Of a stretch of 64,000 bases of DNA, positions 8,879 through 19,400 are shown piece after piece. The stretch lies in assembly GCF_003626695.1 (NCBI RefSeq), contig NZ_RBAH01000010.1, positions 62,001-126,000 on the forward strand, given 5' to 3'. Origin of the DNA: Paenibacillus ginsengarvi (GTDB lineage Bacteria; Bacillota; Bacilli; Paenibacillales; NBRC-103111). Every line of letters starts with the position of its first letter. The stretch's first letter is position 1. A program made the translations under genes and the position numbers. The notes under the pieces are model-generated. The model saw only the letters and a program-made list of their open reading frames with translations. It had not been told where the DNA came from and did not search any database.

Positions 8879-11800
8879 TTATTTCGGTGTCAAAAGCTTC
8901 TCCAGCCGGATCGCAATGGCCGCCGCCTGCGCTCTAGTGAGCTCGCCTTCGGCATCCAGTCCTGCGTTCGTTCCTTCGATGACCCCGTACTTGACGCTGA
9001 GCGCCGCATCCGCGACACCCCATTCCGGCAACGCCGCACGATCGGCAAACGAAGCCAGCGTATTCTCGGCCTCTTCGCTGCCAAGAGCGGCTCCGATGCC
9101 CGCATAGTTCAACAATCTTCCGGCCATTACCATAGCCTGAAGCCGGGTAAGCCGCAAATCCGGTCGGAACGTGCCGTCTTCGAAGCCTTGAACCATTCCT
9201 TTCGCGGAAGCGATAGCCGCACTCCGCCAGAACCAGTCGTCACTCGCTACATCGCTGAACGGCGCCGAACCGGTCTTATTCATCAGCCCTGCCGCGCGGA
9301 GCAGCACGGTAGCAAATTCCGCTCGCGTCACTTGGCTGTCCGGATCGAACTTGCCCTCTTCACGGCCGACCATAAGGAGCTTGGCCGCCGCTTCATCGAT
9401 GCCGTTTTTGCCCCAGAAGCTGTCCGCCACATCGGAGAATGCAGACTGGCTGCCGCCGATAAAGGCAAGCTTGCCGCTTCCGGCCAGATTCGCTTCCACA
9501 TAAGCCTGGTCCCCGGATACGACGAGCTTCCACGGGACCGTCGTCCAGCTGCCGTCGTCATCCTGCAGGATGACGGCTGTAAGCTCCTCTGCCGTCACAC
9601 CGTCCACCGGGATGCGGACTGCCGCATAGCGGTCTTCCTTCATCGGCAGCTCGAACGTCAGCCCGTCTCCCAGCATCCGGGCGCCGAGCTCGTCCGCTAC
9701 GGTCCGAAGACCCTGTACGTCCAACTCGCCGTTTTTCGCGATTCTCACTCGCGAGCCGTCGGTTCCTTGCAGCAGCGAGCCTGCGCTAAGCATGACGGAG
9801 GCGAGCGTCGTATCGATGCGGATGGCCTGATCGCCGCGCACATGCTGGTCCAGATTAACAATGAACGTATGAGCGGACTTATCGTTCAAGACTACGTGCA
9901 GTTCTCCGCTCAATCCTTTGCCCGATACGGGGAGCGTGAGCACACCGTCTCGCAGCTGTCCGGCAACCGCTTTGCCGTTTATGCTTGCGGATGCCTCGGC
10001 GTTCATTCCCCCCATGCCGCCTCCCCCGCCTACGGCGAGAGGTTTCCATACTTGAGCGGCGATCCTCGGACTTGCACCGAGTGCCCGCTTGTCTTCGGAG
10101 CTTCGTTTGGCGATAACGACGTAGTTCCCGTCCGAAGCCGGAATGATCCGGTCGGCCGGCAGCGCCGCCCACAGCGACAAATCGTCGTTCAGCTTCGGCG
10201 CGGCTGCCCCGACGCTGTACACGAGCTCGGCTTCATCCATAGCTCCCGCGCCCGCCACGCTGATCTTTGTTTTGCCGCCCGTATTGTCGATTTTGCTCGA
10301 GGTCGCCGATATAACCTCCAGCTTGTTCGGTACCTTGACGACGGTCATGGAGCTTAACGACACGTCCTCGGTTACTTGGTAGCTGGCGCTTACGATGCTG
10401 GAGCCGGACCGGATCGCTTGCAGCGTTCCGTCTTCCGCCACCTGAACGGCCGATCCCATATAGCTCGCGAAGCTCAGCCTTGCCAAATCTTCGCCCGCGA
10501 CAGGAACCTCCAGGTAGCTGATTTTGCCGGCAGCATCTTTTCCATTCGCATATTTCAGATAAGCTTCTACCCGTTTCTGTTCCCCGACGCCCATATCGGG
10601 CAATGTTCTCAAAATGAGCGCGACCGGCGCCTTGAAGCCGTCATTCGTCACATCGACATCCGCTTCGTTGCGATTTCCCGCTCCGTCCACGGCCACGAAG
10701 TGCAGCTTCATTCTGGCCTCGCTGCCGGATACCGGCACAGTCCCGGAGAAAGCGCCGTTCGCCTGCACCTCGACGCGGGTGCCGTTCACCGTAAGCCCGG
10801 CGTCGCTAGAGGTCATCCCGGATACGGTAACCGCGCCCCTCGAGGTGCGGTCCCCCGTTTTCGGCGAAGCGATGTACAGAACCGGAGCGGTCGTATCTAC
10901 GGTCAAATACAGCATCGTGATCGAGTAATCGCCCGTATGCTTGTTTCTTGCCTTCAGCTCGATGCCGTACGTCCCGTCGGTTGGGAAGCTGTTCAGGTTA
11001 AGCGTGCCCGAGCTCCCGCCTCCCTGATTGGCAAGCTGGACGGACGCGATCGTTTTATCCGAGTAGATGGCTTCCACTTCGACATCCGTCTGATCGGATA
11101 CGAGCGCGATCGACTGCGTCGTACTAGGCGTCAGCAGCTTGATCGACTTGCCCGAAGCGTCCGTCACGCCGGCCTGCGAGATCAGCTTCGGCTTCTGCGG
11201 CGCCGGCAGCAGCGTCCGGACGGAATCCGCCCTGACCGCCGAATGCCAGTTCTCGCGAGGGTCCACGTTCTTCGGAGGCTGGACCGTCGCCGTGACGCCG
11301 ACCACGTATTCGTTGCCGACTTCAAGCCCCGTATACTTGAGACCTTCCGCGGAGCTTCCCGCAAGCGTCGAATGGTCCACCTGCTTCGAGGTCGAGAACG
11401 CGGACCATCCTCCGAGCCGGATATGCTCGTACTCGCCCGAAGACGGGTTCCAATAGTCCCGAAGCCCCTCCTCGTCGAGCGTAATCGTGCCGAAAGGAGA
11501 ATAAGCCGAAAGCTTGCCTCCCGCTCCTTCCCGGAACGCGTCGATACGATAGCTGCGGGGATAACCCGCCTGCCCCGGCTTTTCCGCGCCGGGTTTAAAC
11601 GAAAGCTCGAAATACCCGTTGCCCGCCGGCGTAAGCTTCATTTGGCTGACCGGATCCGGCGCCAGCGGATCGGCGATCCGGAATTTCTCAGCCGACGTTC
11701 GCGTCGAGAAGCTTGCAACGGAGTGCAGCTCCGCTCGCAAGTAGTAATCTCCCTGCTCGAGCAGTCCCCGTATATCTTCGATTCCGCCAAGCAGCGGCAC

Positions 11801-14800
11801 CCTGCTCACATCGATGGTCGTGCTGCCTCTTCCGGCGCCGCCGACTTGCAAATCTTTGGCAATCAGAATACCCGGGTCTCCGACAGCAGGCACTTCGACG
11901 CTTTTGCCGCCGCCCCCCTTGGCTGTTTCCGATGCACCGGTGACGGCATCCTTGGTCAAATAAAGACTGATCGTATCTCCGCTGCCTGCGTTGCTCGCCT
12001 TCCAGGAAGCCTGGAACAGCTTGGAATCGCTGCTGTCCGGAGTCAGCTTGACCTCATCCAGCTTCGGAGGAAGCGGGATGTTCAGCAGCTTCGATTGCAC
12101 GGACTGGTCGGCGTACAGCGTCCAGCTTCCGCCCTGGATGACTTCCTTCGGAATCGCCACATACGCTTTTCTCCGGTCGATCGTGCCTTGCGACGGATCG
12201 CCCTTGATCAGCTGCGTATAAGCCGGCAAATGCCCTTTCTCCGCTACGGTTCCCTGCGTCACGGCAGCGCCCGCCTCGTAGAAGACGATCGGATACTGGG
12301 TACCGCGGGCGTTATCCTGCATAATCAGCGCGGGAGGCTGGTTCGCGTAATATTCCACCTCAAGCAGGCCGTTCCCGGTTACGCTGCCCATCGGAAGCAC
12401 GTGGCGCTTGCCGTCGTTCGATACCGTAATACCGCCGATGCCAACGTCCATCGAGCCGTTATCCAGCAGCGTGACGCCGTTTCCTGCGCTCCGGTACTGA
12501 ATCTCGTGCAGCCCGGCTTCGGCCGCCGTCCACGAAGTCGCCACCGGCTCTATGCCCTCTCCAACGACGACCAGTTTCGGCCTGCTCTCGCCGTTTTGCA
12601 ATTGCATGTAGGCAAGCCCTTCCGGCAGCCCTTCTCCCGAGGTGCCGAATTCCAGATCGCCGCTCCAGTAATAGGTGATGCCGACCTCGATCACGAGGAA
12701 ACCGATGCCGATTCCGACGCCGCCCCATATTTTGTCGTTGTTCAGTCCCATGAACACACTGCCGATCGGAATGCCCCCGATGATCGGGATGTCGGAAGGG
12801 ATCTGCACCTTCGCTCCGACAAAGCCTTCGAAGTCGATCCGGTTTTTCTCCAAATTTTGACCAACGAAAATTCTCGCATTGCCGATGATCACATCCCAGC
12901 CGAATACGTCCAGCTCGGCCTCGGCTCTGACGAACCAGGGCGTGAACCACTGCGCTTCGATCAGCGCCATCGTCAGCATCTCGACCCGCTCCGACGTCGG
13001 GCTCGGCGAATAATCCAGCTTGCCTTCGAGCCGGATGCCCGACATCTTCAGCAGCAAATCGATGGAGCCGTAGAAGGTGGCCGGCGGAATGCCGAACTTG
13101 ATATCTACTCCGGCTCCCACGGTCAAAGGCACGGCGCCGTCGCCGCCGGCGATCGTGTCCGCCAGCTCGCGGATCGCCCCTCTCACGCCCGTCAAATACG
13201 TAGCTCCAGTAATGAGAATCCCCGGGTCCATATCCTCGGCGCCAAAAGCGATCACATCGGGCAACACCCGGCCGTCGGCCACCTGCTTGAAGCCGAGCTC
13301 GGCGCTTATGGTCGCGATATTTTTCAGCTCCGCCTGAAATTTCATCCCGTATTTGTTCGAAATGCCCGGCATCTTCTGCACATAGTGGGTTACGTTCACT
13401 TCCCCGGACACGTCCCCGGTAGTGCCTTCGCCCTTGATGACCTTGTCTTTCCCGTTAGCGTCTTTCTCTCCTGTTTTCTTGTTCTGGGACCCCAGCAGGC
13501 CCATATCCTTGTCCAGATTAAACTTCAGGGCCGCATCGACGCCGACAAAGCCTTTGTCGTTAAACAACACGTCCTTGATTTCCGGCTCCACCACCTTCAG
13601 GTTCAAGGTGCCGGCAAACGATACCCCGTCCTCGCGCAGCAGGAAGTCGCTGAGAGCCAGAGATAGTCCGCTAATCGAAAATCCCGGCGTGGCGTACATG
13701 CTGTATTTGTTAAAGTACACCTTGTCCAGCACCACTTGGCGCAGCGGATTCATCCGCTCCCTGGCCGCCCCGGCCGCCCATTTCAGCGCGCCGTTCAAGG
13801 TGCTGTCCTCGGGATTTTCCTTGGCCTTCTTCGCTTTCTCCTCGGCTATTTTTTGTCGAGCCGCTTCATCCTTCGCCGCCTGCTCCTCTTCGCTCAGCCT
13901 GAACGTTTTGTTGAAGCTGTTGAAGAAGTCCAGCGTCCACTCGCCGCGGTAAAACAGGAAGCCGCTGTTGTAGATTGTCAGATCGCCGTCGCCCTTGACG
14001 AACAACGTGCTCAGAAACGGCAGGCTTGTGCTCATGCCCAGCGCTTCAAGCTGACCTTTGACGAAAACGATGTCCTTGCCCTTGTAAGCAACGGTTTTGT
14101 TAATAATGGCCGGCTCCGTCTTCGTGTCGACCACATATTCCGCCTTGTCGCCGCTTCCGATCTGCTTGATCATGCCTCTGATCTCGACCAGCATCTCGTC
14201 GCCGCCGCTCTTGCTGCGTTTCAGTTCCTCTTCGCTCTGGAACGTTTCGATCCGGTAGGCGGACACATGCTCGAAGTCGAGCAGCCCCTTCTCGTCGAAG
14301 GTCGGATCAATTCCTTTGCTTGCCGCCACCAGCGCCGTTTTGAACGTCGCGAATTGCGTGACGTCCGCCGCAAGCTTGCCGACATCCGGCACCCGGTAGC
14401 CCGGATACGCCCGGTTCACCTCGGCCAGCTTGGCGGCCGGATTGACCAGATCCTTTACGGCGTTAACCCTTAAGTCCAACGTCGTTTTCGTAACGGTCAA
14501 AATTTTTGCTTCGCGAATTCGCGCCTTTTCGTTATCGGTGACTAGAAACGTCTGCGGCGTCACGACGCTATACATCGCCGACATTTCCTCGTCGTTTCCG
14601 CCTTTATAACGGATCTCCGCCCGATATTGTCCGAGCGGCAGCTCCGGACCGAGGCCGGCCGTTTGCACCTTCCCGTATTCGTCCACTAGATCGCCGCCGC
14701 GGTACGTAATCCGCATATCTCCCGTAAGTCCTTCGTCCGTCGGCTGGATGAGCACCGAATCCTTGACCGGCACCTTGTACCGTTTGCCGGTGATCGTTTC

Positions 14801-16462
14801 CTTAAAGAACAGATCGAAGTTCGGAGCCACCTGCTCGCTCCCTACGTTATACGCTTCGATATTCGACATATTCAGGGTGATATATTTCTCGTCCTTGCTG
14901 TAAGCCTCTTCCGGCGACATCGCATACACGTAAGTGGGGCTCGCCGTTCCAACCGGGGGAAGGAAAATGAAGCCGCCCTTCGAGGACGTATACTCCGCTT
15001 TAATGCCTTCGTCCTGAACCGATTCTACCTTCCGGCTTGTTTCCGGGCTTTTGGCCGTCAGCAAATATTCCTTTACCGACGGCCAGGCTCTGCCCTTCGC
15101 CTTCACCTTAAACGATACGGTAATCGTATCGCCCGGCTTGTACTTCGGCTGGATGCCATTGTTCGCCTCTTCCGGCGTCGCCTCCTTGCGGAACGTGAGA
15201 CCGGCTGACCTGTATGGGGTCGTTAGGGCGTTGCCGCTGGCATCCCTGACGATCTGGCCTTTCTCGTCTAGCTGCAAAAAGTCCAGACCGCCCTCAAGCG
15301 TAAGCTCCAGATCGACGTACGAATGCTCCATCTGGAACGACTGAATATTTTCCACTTCGGCTATAATGTTGAAAATGCCTTCGTCCTTATAGGCGCTTCC
15401 GTCGTCCAGCGTGGCTAACTGCTCCACGGTATCCATGTAGCGGATCGAGAACACCTTGTCTGGCTGGATCATTTCGCCGAGACCGTATACGGTCTCGAAG
15501 CTTTTCATCGCTCCTGTGGGGATGCGGTCGGGATTCCAGTAGAAGGCGACCGCGGAATCGGCGGTGCCGTAGTCGTTCGTATCCCTCGTAAAGTCCAGAT
15601 TCGGATCTACGGTGTAATCCCATTTCGTATTCGCCAGTCTGTTCCAATGGCCGACGATCATTTCGTCCACGATGTTGATGTTACCCTCGGAAAAGTTGTT
15701 AAGCCCGTAAGCGATAACGTTCGTGGCGAGCGGGTTCGTCAGATCGAGCCGGTCCCGCATGACCCAGTAAGGAGGCAGCTTGTACAGCGGCCTCTCTCTT
15801 TCTGCGATGCCGGGGTCGTCCTCGGGATTATGCACCAGCTTCCTCTCGACCATAAGGGGCGTTTTGTACGATGTGCCGATCTGGAAGGCCGGACCATCGT
15901 TGCCGGCCACCATCGTATCGAGCAGCACCCTGCTGCCGACCTCTACATCGGCTCCGGTCGTATTCGCGACCTCGTAGCGCACATTGACGTTGCCGGCATT
16001 TTGTTTGTCCGCCGAGTCCGTGTACAGCTTCAAAATCTGCTTGATCGCGATGCCCTTGATCGACCATACCGTTTCGATCTGCCGCGTTCCGTCTGTGTTG
16101 TTCACTATCCGGGGCAGGGTCACCTCGGAGAAGAAGTCTGCGGCAAATTTATACGGATTGCCGAAAATGTAATCCGTTCCGTCGATCCGGAAGGTGGTGA
16201 ACGACGTCTGCGGATCGTCTCCGCCGAACAACATGTTCACGTTCTGGTCTTTCTTGCGGATCGGCTGCCCCTCCACCGTACGGATACCGAAACGCCCCGT
16301 GGCATTGTTGACGGTCACCTTGATGAAATCGTTCGAGATAACCGTCACGCCTGAATGTTGAACCTGATCGGCCAGTGCGGACACGGGTGCGATACCGACG
16401 AATAACGTTAGGAGCAGCATATATACCACGCATGCCGCGAGCCTTGATTTCAAGCTTTTCAT
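8879..16462 (-). CDS. 2527-aa S-layer homology (SLH) domain surface protein
   Basis: This is a very large exported protein. Residues 1-31 form a signal peptide (KSRLAACVVYMLLLTLFVGI...ALA). The C-terminus carries three SLH domains at about 2340-2395, 2400-2455 and 2470-2525, recognisable from F-S-D-V-x...W-x-x-x-x-I and the G-x-F-x-P-x-x-x-x-T-R-A-E-F pattern. SLH domains bind pyruvylated secondary wall polymer, so the protein should sit on the cell wall. A charged helical stretch rich in E, A and K lies near residue 860. An Ig-like domain starting D-T-T-A-P-V lies near 1840, typical of stalk modules. The middle third (about 950-1400) has no family I recognise. An AAGGAGG site precedes the ATG, and the upstream giant gene ends only 33 bp away, so the two are very likely cotranscribed. 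The role is unknown; a wall-anchored scaffold is the simplest reading. Confidence 0.9.
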   Translation of the reverse strand: MKSLKSRLAACVVYMLLLTLFVGIAPVSALADQVQHSGVTVISNDFIKVTVNNATGRFGIRTVEGQPIRKKDQNVNMLFGGDDPQTSFTTFRIDGTDYIFGNPYKFAADFFSEVTLPRIVNNTDGTRQIETVWSIKGIAIKQILKLYTDSADKQNAGNVNVRYEVANTTGADVEVGSRVLLDTMVAGNDGPAFQIGTSYKTPLMVERKLVHNPEDDPGIAERERPLYKLPPYWVMRDRLDLTNPLATNVIAYGLNNFSEGNINIVDEMIVGHWNRLANTKWDYTVDPNLDFTRDTNDYGTADSAVAFYWNPDRIPTGAMKSFETVYGLGEMIQPDKVFSIRYMDTVEQLATLDDGSAYKDEGIFNIIAEVENIQSFQMEHSYVDLELTLEGGLDFLQLDEKGQIVRDASGNALTTPYRSAGLTFRKEATPEEANNGIQPKYKPGDTITVSFKVKAKGRAWPSVKEYLLTAKSPETSRKVESVQDEGIKAEYTSSKGGFIFLPPVGTASPTYVYAMSPEEAYSKDEKYITLNMSNIEAYNVGSEQVAPNFDLFFKETITGKRYKVPVKDSVLIQPTDEGLTGDMRITYRGGDLVDEYGKVQTAGLGPELPLGQYRAEIRYKGGNDEEMSAMYSVVTPQTFLVTDNEKARIREAKILTVTKTTLDLRVNAVKDLVNPAAKLAEVNRAYPGYRVPDVGKLAADVTQFATFKTALVAASKGIDPTFDEKGLLDFEHVSAYRIETFQSEEELKRSKSGGDEMLVEIRGMIKQIGSGDKAEYVVDTKTEPAIINKTVAYKGKDIVFVKGQLEALGMSTSLPFLSTLFVKGDGDLTIYNSGFLFYRGEWTLDFFNSFNKTFRLSEEEQAAKDEAARQKIAEEKAKKAKENPEDSTLNGALKWAAGAARERMNPLRQVVLDKVYFNKYSMYATPGFSISGLSLALSDFLLREDGVSFAGTLNLKVVEPEIKDVLFNDKGFVGVDAALKFNLDKDMGLLGSQNKKTGEKDANGKDKVIKGEGTTGDVSGEVNVTHYVQKMPGISNKYGMKFQAELKNIATISAELGFKQVADGRVLPDVIAFGAEDMDPGILITGATYLTGVRGAIRELADTIAGGDGAVPLTVGAGVDIKFGIPPATFYGSIDLLLKMSGIRLEGKLDYSPSPTSERVEMLTMALIEAQWFTPWFVRAEAELDVFGWDVIIGNARIFVGQNLEKNRIDFEGFVGAKVQIPSDIPIIGGIPIGSVFMGLNNDKIWGGVGIGIGFLVIEVGITYYWSGDLEFGTSGEGLPEGLAYMQLQNGESRPKLVVVGEGIEPVATSWTAAEAGLHEIQYRSAGNGVTLLDNGSMDVGIGGITVSNDGKRHVLPMGSVTGNGLLEVEYYANQPPALIMQDNARGTQYPIVFYEAGAAVTQGTVAEKGHLPAYTQLIKGDPSQGTIDRRKAYVAIPKEVIQGGSWTLYADQSVQSKLLNIPLPPKLDEVKLTPDSSDSKLFQASWKASNAGSGDTISLYLTKDAVTGASETAKGGGGKSVEVPAVGDPGILIAKDLQVGGAGRGSTTIDVSRVPLLGGIEDIRGLLEQGDYYLRAELHSVASFSTRTSAEKFRIADPLAPDPVSQMKLTPAGNGYFELSFKPGAEKPGQAGYPRSYRIDAFREGAGGKLSAYSPFGTITLDEEGLRDYWNPSSGEYEHIRLGGWSAFSTSKQVDHSTLAGSSAEGLKYTGLEVGNEYVVGVTATVQPPKNVDPRENWHSAVRADSVRTLLPAPQKPKLISQAGVTDASGKSIKLLTPSTTQSIALVSDQTDVEVEAIYSDKTIASVQLANQGGGSSGTLNLNSFPTDGTYGIELKARNKHTGDYSITMLYLTVDTTAPVLYIASPKTGDRTSRGAVTVSGMTSSDAGLTVNGTRVEVQANGAFSGTVPVSGSEARMKLHFVAVDGAGNRNEADVDVTNDGFKAPVALILRTLPDMGVGEQKRVEAYLKYANGKDAAGKISYLEVPVAGEDLARLSFASYMGSAVQVAEDGTLQAIRSGSSIVSASYQVTEDVSLSSMTVVKVPNKLEVISATSSKIDNTGGKTKISVAGAGAMDEAELVYSVGAAAPKLNDDLSLWAALPADRIIPASDGNYVVIAKRSSEDKRALGASPRIAAQVWKPLAVGGGGGMGGMNAEASASINGKAVAGQLRDGVLTLPVSGKGLSGELHVVLNDKSAHTFIVNLDQHVRGDQAIRIDTTLASVMLSAGSLLQGTDGSRVRIAKNGELDVQGLRTVADELGARMLGDGLTFELPMKEDRYAAVRIPVDGVTAEELTAVILQDDDGSWTTVPWKLVVSGDQAYVEANLAGSGKLAFIGGSQSAFSDVADSFWGKNGIDEAAAKLLMVGREEGKFDPDSQVTRAEFATVLLRAAGLMNKTGSAPFSDVASDDWFWRSAAIASAKGMVQGFEDGTFRPDLRLTRLQAMVMAGRLLNYAGIGAALGSEEAENTLASFADRAALPEWGVADAALSVKYGVIEGTNAGLDAEGELTRAQAAAIAIRLEKLLTPK

Positions 16463-16495
16463 ACCGCCCTCTTGCCTCCTTAAGCTGTCTCGGAA

Positions 16496-19400
16496 TTACT
16501 TGTTCGTGTTTCCTACGAAGAATGTAGCAAACTCCCGTTCCCTCTCCTGCGTTCGGACTACGAGCGTATACCAGCCCTTCTGCGGAAACTGTACCGTATA
16601 CGACATCTTCAGAAGCTCTTCCAGAGACAAGCCTTGCGCCATATATTTCATCTGGCCTTCCCGGTAAATGCCGCTTTGGTAAAATACATCGTACGTTCCC
16701 CACTCGTTCACGAGAGACTCCCCGCCTACATCCATCAGGTTGTATTTGGAAATTTGGAACGTCACTACATTCGTGTCGAACAGTACCTTCTCGGGCTGAG
16801 CCGCTGAAACGAGAATACCGTTGCCGATTATGGTGAGACCGTCGTCCGGAAGCACGTATACGCGCTGTTCGGCGGTCGCCGTATTGCCCGCTTCGTCCGT
16901 CGCCGTATACGTCGCCGTTTGTCCGCCGATGCGGGACAAATCGAGGCCGCTTACTTGAACGGAAATGTTCTCCGGCTTCGACCAATCGTCGGATACCGTA
17001 AAACCTCCCAAGCCGGTTAACGGGTTAAAATCGGGCTGATTCCGCTGGACGAACGCCACCGCCTCTTTCAACGCGATGACCGGCACCTTATTGTCTAGTC
17101 CCTGGACCGTAACGGGCACCTTGTTCACGTGACCGAGCAGATCGCTGATGGCCATGGTCGTCCGGCCGTCGGCCGCATAAATTCGGGAATAGCTGTAGGT
17201 GCCGTCCCCGCCGCTGATCCGGTTCGTGTAGCCGCCGTTTCCGTCACTTGCCGGAACCGTGCCGAGAAATACTTCGTTCGGCGCTTGCACATGGCCGGAT
17301 ACCGTCACCTTCATCCTGCCCCGGGCCACCTTGACGCCGCCGATCTGGGCGATACGATCGCTCGGCAGCAAATTCCCGTCCTCATCGACAAACTCGTACT
17401 GGATGCTATCCGGATCGGGCAAGTACGGAACGATCGTCGTAATCGTATCGCTCAGCACGGATGTATTGCCCGCCGTATCGGCTATAGTAAATTCCGCTTC
17501 CCCGTTATACCGGAGAACGGTTCCGTTCGCGCCTCTGACGATCTGGAAGTCCTCGGCCTGAGGGCCCGGCTTCTCCACATACAGAACAACTCCTTCGGCC
17601 CAAACGACACGGCCGTCTCCGTCGCGAATCGTCTTGAACGTCTGGCTGCCGTTATCCCCGTATGCATAAGCGCGTACGATCGCCGCTTCCGGCGGGGTTC
17701 TGTCGATGTTGTATACGTCCGCCGTCACGGAAGCGCGGTTGCCCGCTTCGTCCTCGACATGGAACGTGAAGCTGCCGTTTTCGGTAAAGGTGTAAGTCGA
17801 TCTTCCGTCATTGTTCATAATTCTTACGGGCTCGGAAGCCTCCAGCCTCGCGAGCACATGGCCTGCGGTACTGGCGGTCATCGAATAGTCGATGCTGCCT
17901 TCGGGAGACACGTCGTCCAGGTTGTCCACCACGACCAAGAGCGTATCCGTTCTGGAGCTGTCCGCCACATCCGTCAAGTCGAAGGAGTAAACGCCGTTTT
18001 GGCCTATACCGAATTTGTTGCCCTTGATCCGTGTCGGCTCGGCCGGATTGCGGCTTGCGGACGGTACGGCACGGATGCCGGCCGGAACTTTCAGCTCCAG
18101 CACAAACTCGGCCGATTTGACAGGCTGCAAAGTGCTGTGAGCTGCTGTCGCGTATACCGGCTCGGCTTGGGACGCAGAGCCCGTCTTCAGCCTTGCCGCC
18201 GCGCTAACCGCGCCGCCCGGCGCCATATACCGGACCTGAATGGAACCTTGATCCGGACTACGGCCCGCAAGTCCCTTCACCTCGATAAAGTTCGAGTAAG
18301 GAAGCCACCTGCTCCAGCTGCTTCCGCCGTCCGTAGAGACGGCATATTTGTAGCCTTCCTTCACGACGCTTTCCAGGTTCAGCCGGACGACGGCCGTATA
18401 GCCGTTTCCAACCTCCTCGTATAGATATAGCAGATCGGAGTCGGCGGCGACGGGAATCCCGCCTTCCTGCTTGCGCATAACCTTGAATGTATCCGTATGG
18501 GCAACGGCGCTGTTCAGAACGGCATCCTCGCCCAGTACGTAGAGCACATAATCCGCGCTTTCCCCCGGAGACAAGCCTGCGGAACCGATCGTCACAGCGC
18601 CGTCCGCCGGAAGCTCCAGCCAGCCTGCAGCGTCTTTATCCGGCGCGGGAACACCCGAACGAAGCCACTGGTATTTCCTCAGCATTACTCCGCTTAACCG
18701 ATCGTTTACAGTTACGATGACTTTTTGCTGCTCAAGCGGATAAGAGACGCCGGTTTTGCTGAACGAAACGACCGGGACCTCGTTATCCGTCCGGTACAGC
18801 TTCGAATACGTGTAATACATGTCCTTACCGGCTTCTTTGACTTTCACGTGGACGGCGTACGTCCCGTTCACATTCGGATCGGCGGTAATTTTGTATATTC
18901 CTCCGCCGGTGCCGTAAACCGCTCCGCCAACGGTGCCGTATACGAACTGGTACACGGATTGGGAGACGGACGGATAGTCGGCGGGAGCCGCCGCCGTACC
19001 GGTCAGCGCGTACTTGACGCTCTCCACCTGGATTCCGCGAATGGTGAAGGTCACATCAGGGCTTCTCATGTAGCTGCCATCCGTATCCGGAGCGAAGGAA
19101 GCGCTGATCCTCACGGCCGAGTCCACGGTTACGGGAGTTCCCATCCGCTCCACGGTCACGTTGCCGGCCTTGTCCGCCGCCTTCGCGATCAATTGGTACG
19201 TTCCGTCCTCCTGCACATGGTTCAGCGTTGTAATTTCCCGGCTGGCCGGCACGTTCTGCCACTCGATCTCGCGCGGCTCTTCTCCGGGCTTGACCCACTG
19301 GAACTGCTCCGTTCCGGGACCGCTATGCTCGTCGGCAACGGTTAGCTGCACCTTGACCTCCGGCGTGTGATCGCCGCTGACCGTGCCGAAGCCGACGCTC

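Noticed and set aside
10376..13666. A 1096-codon open frame on the plus strand
   Set aside because: It is antisense to the SLH protein, its composition is rich in R, A and H as expected of a shadow of GC-rich codons, and no domain or start site is seen.
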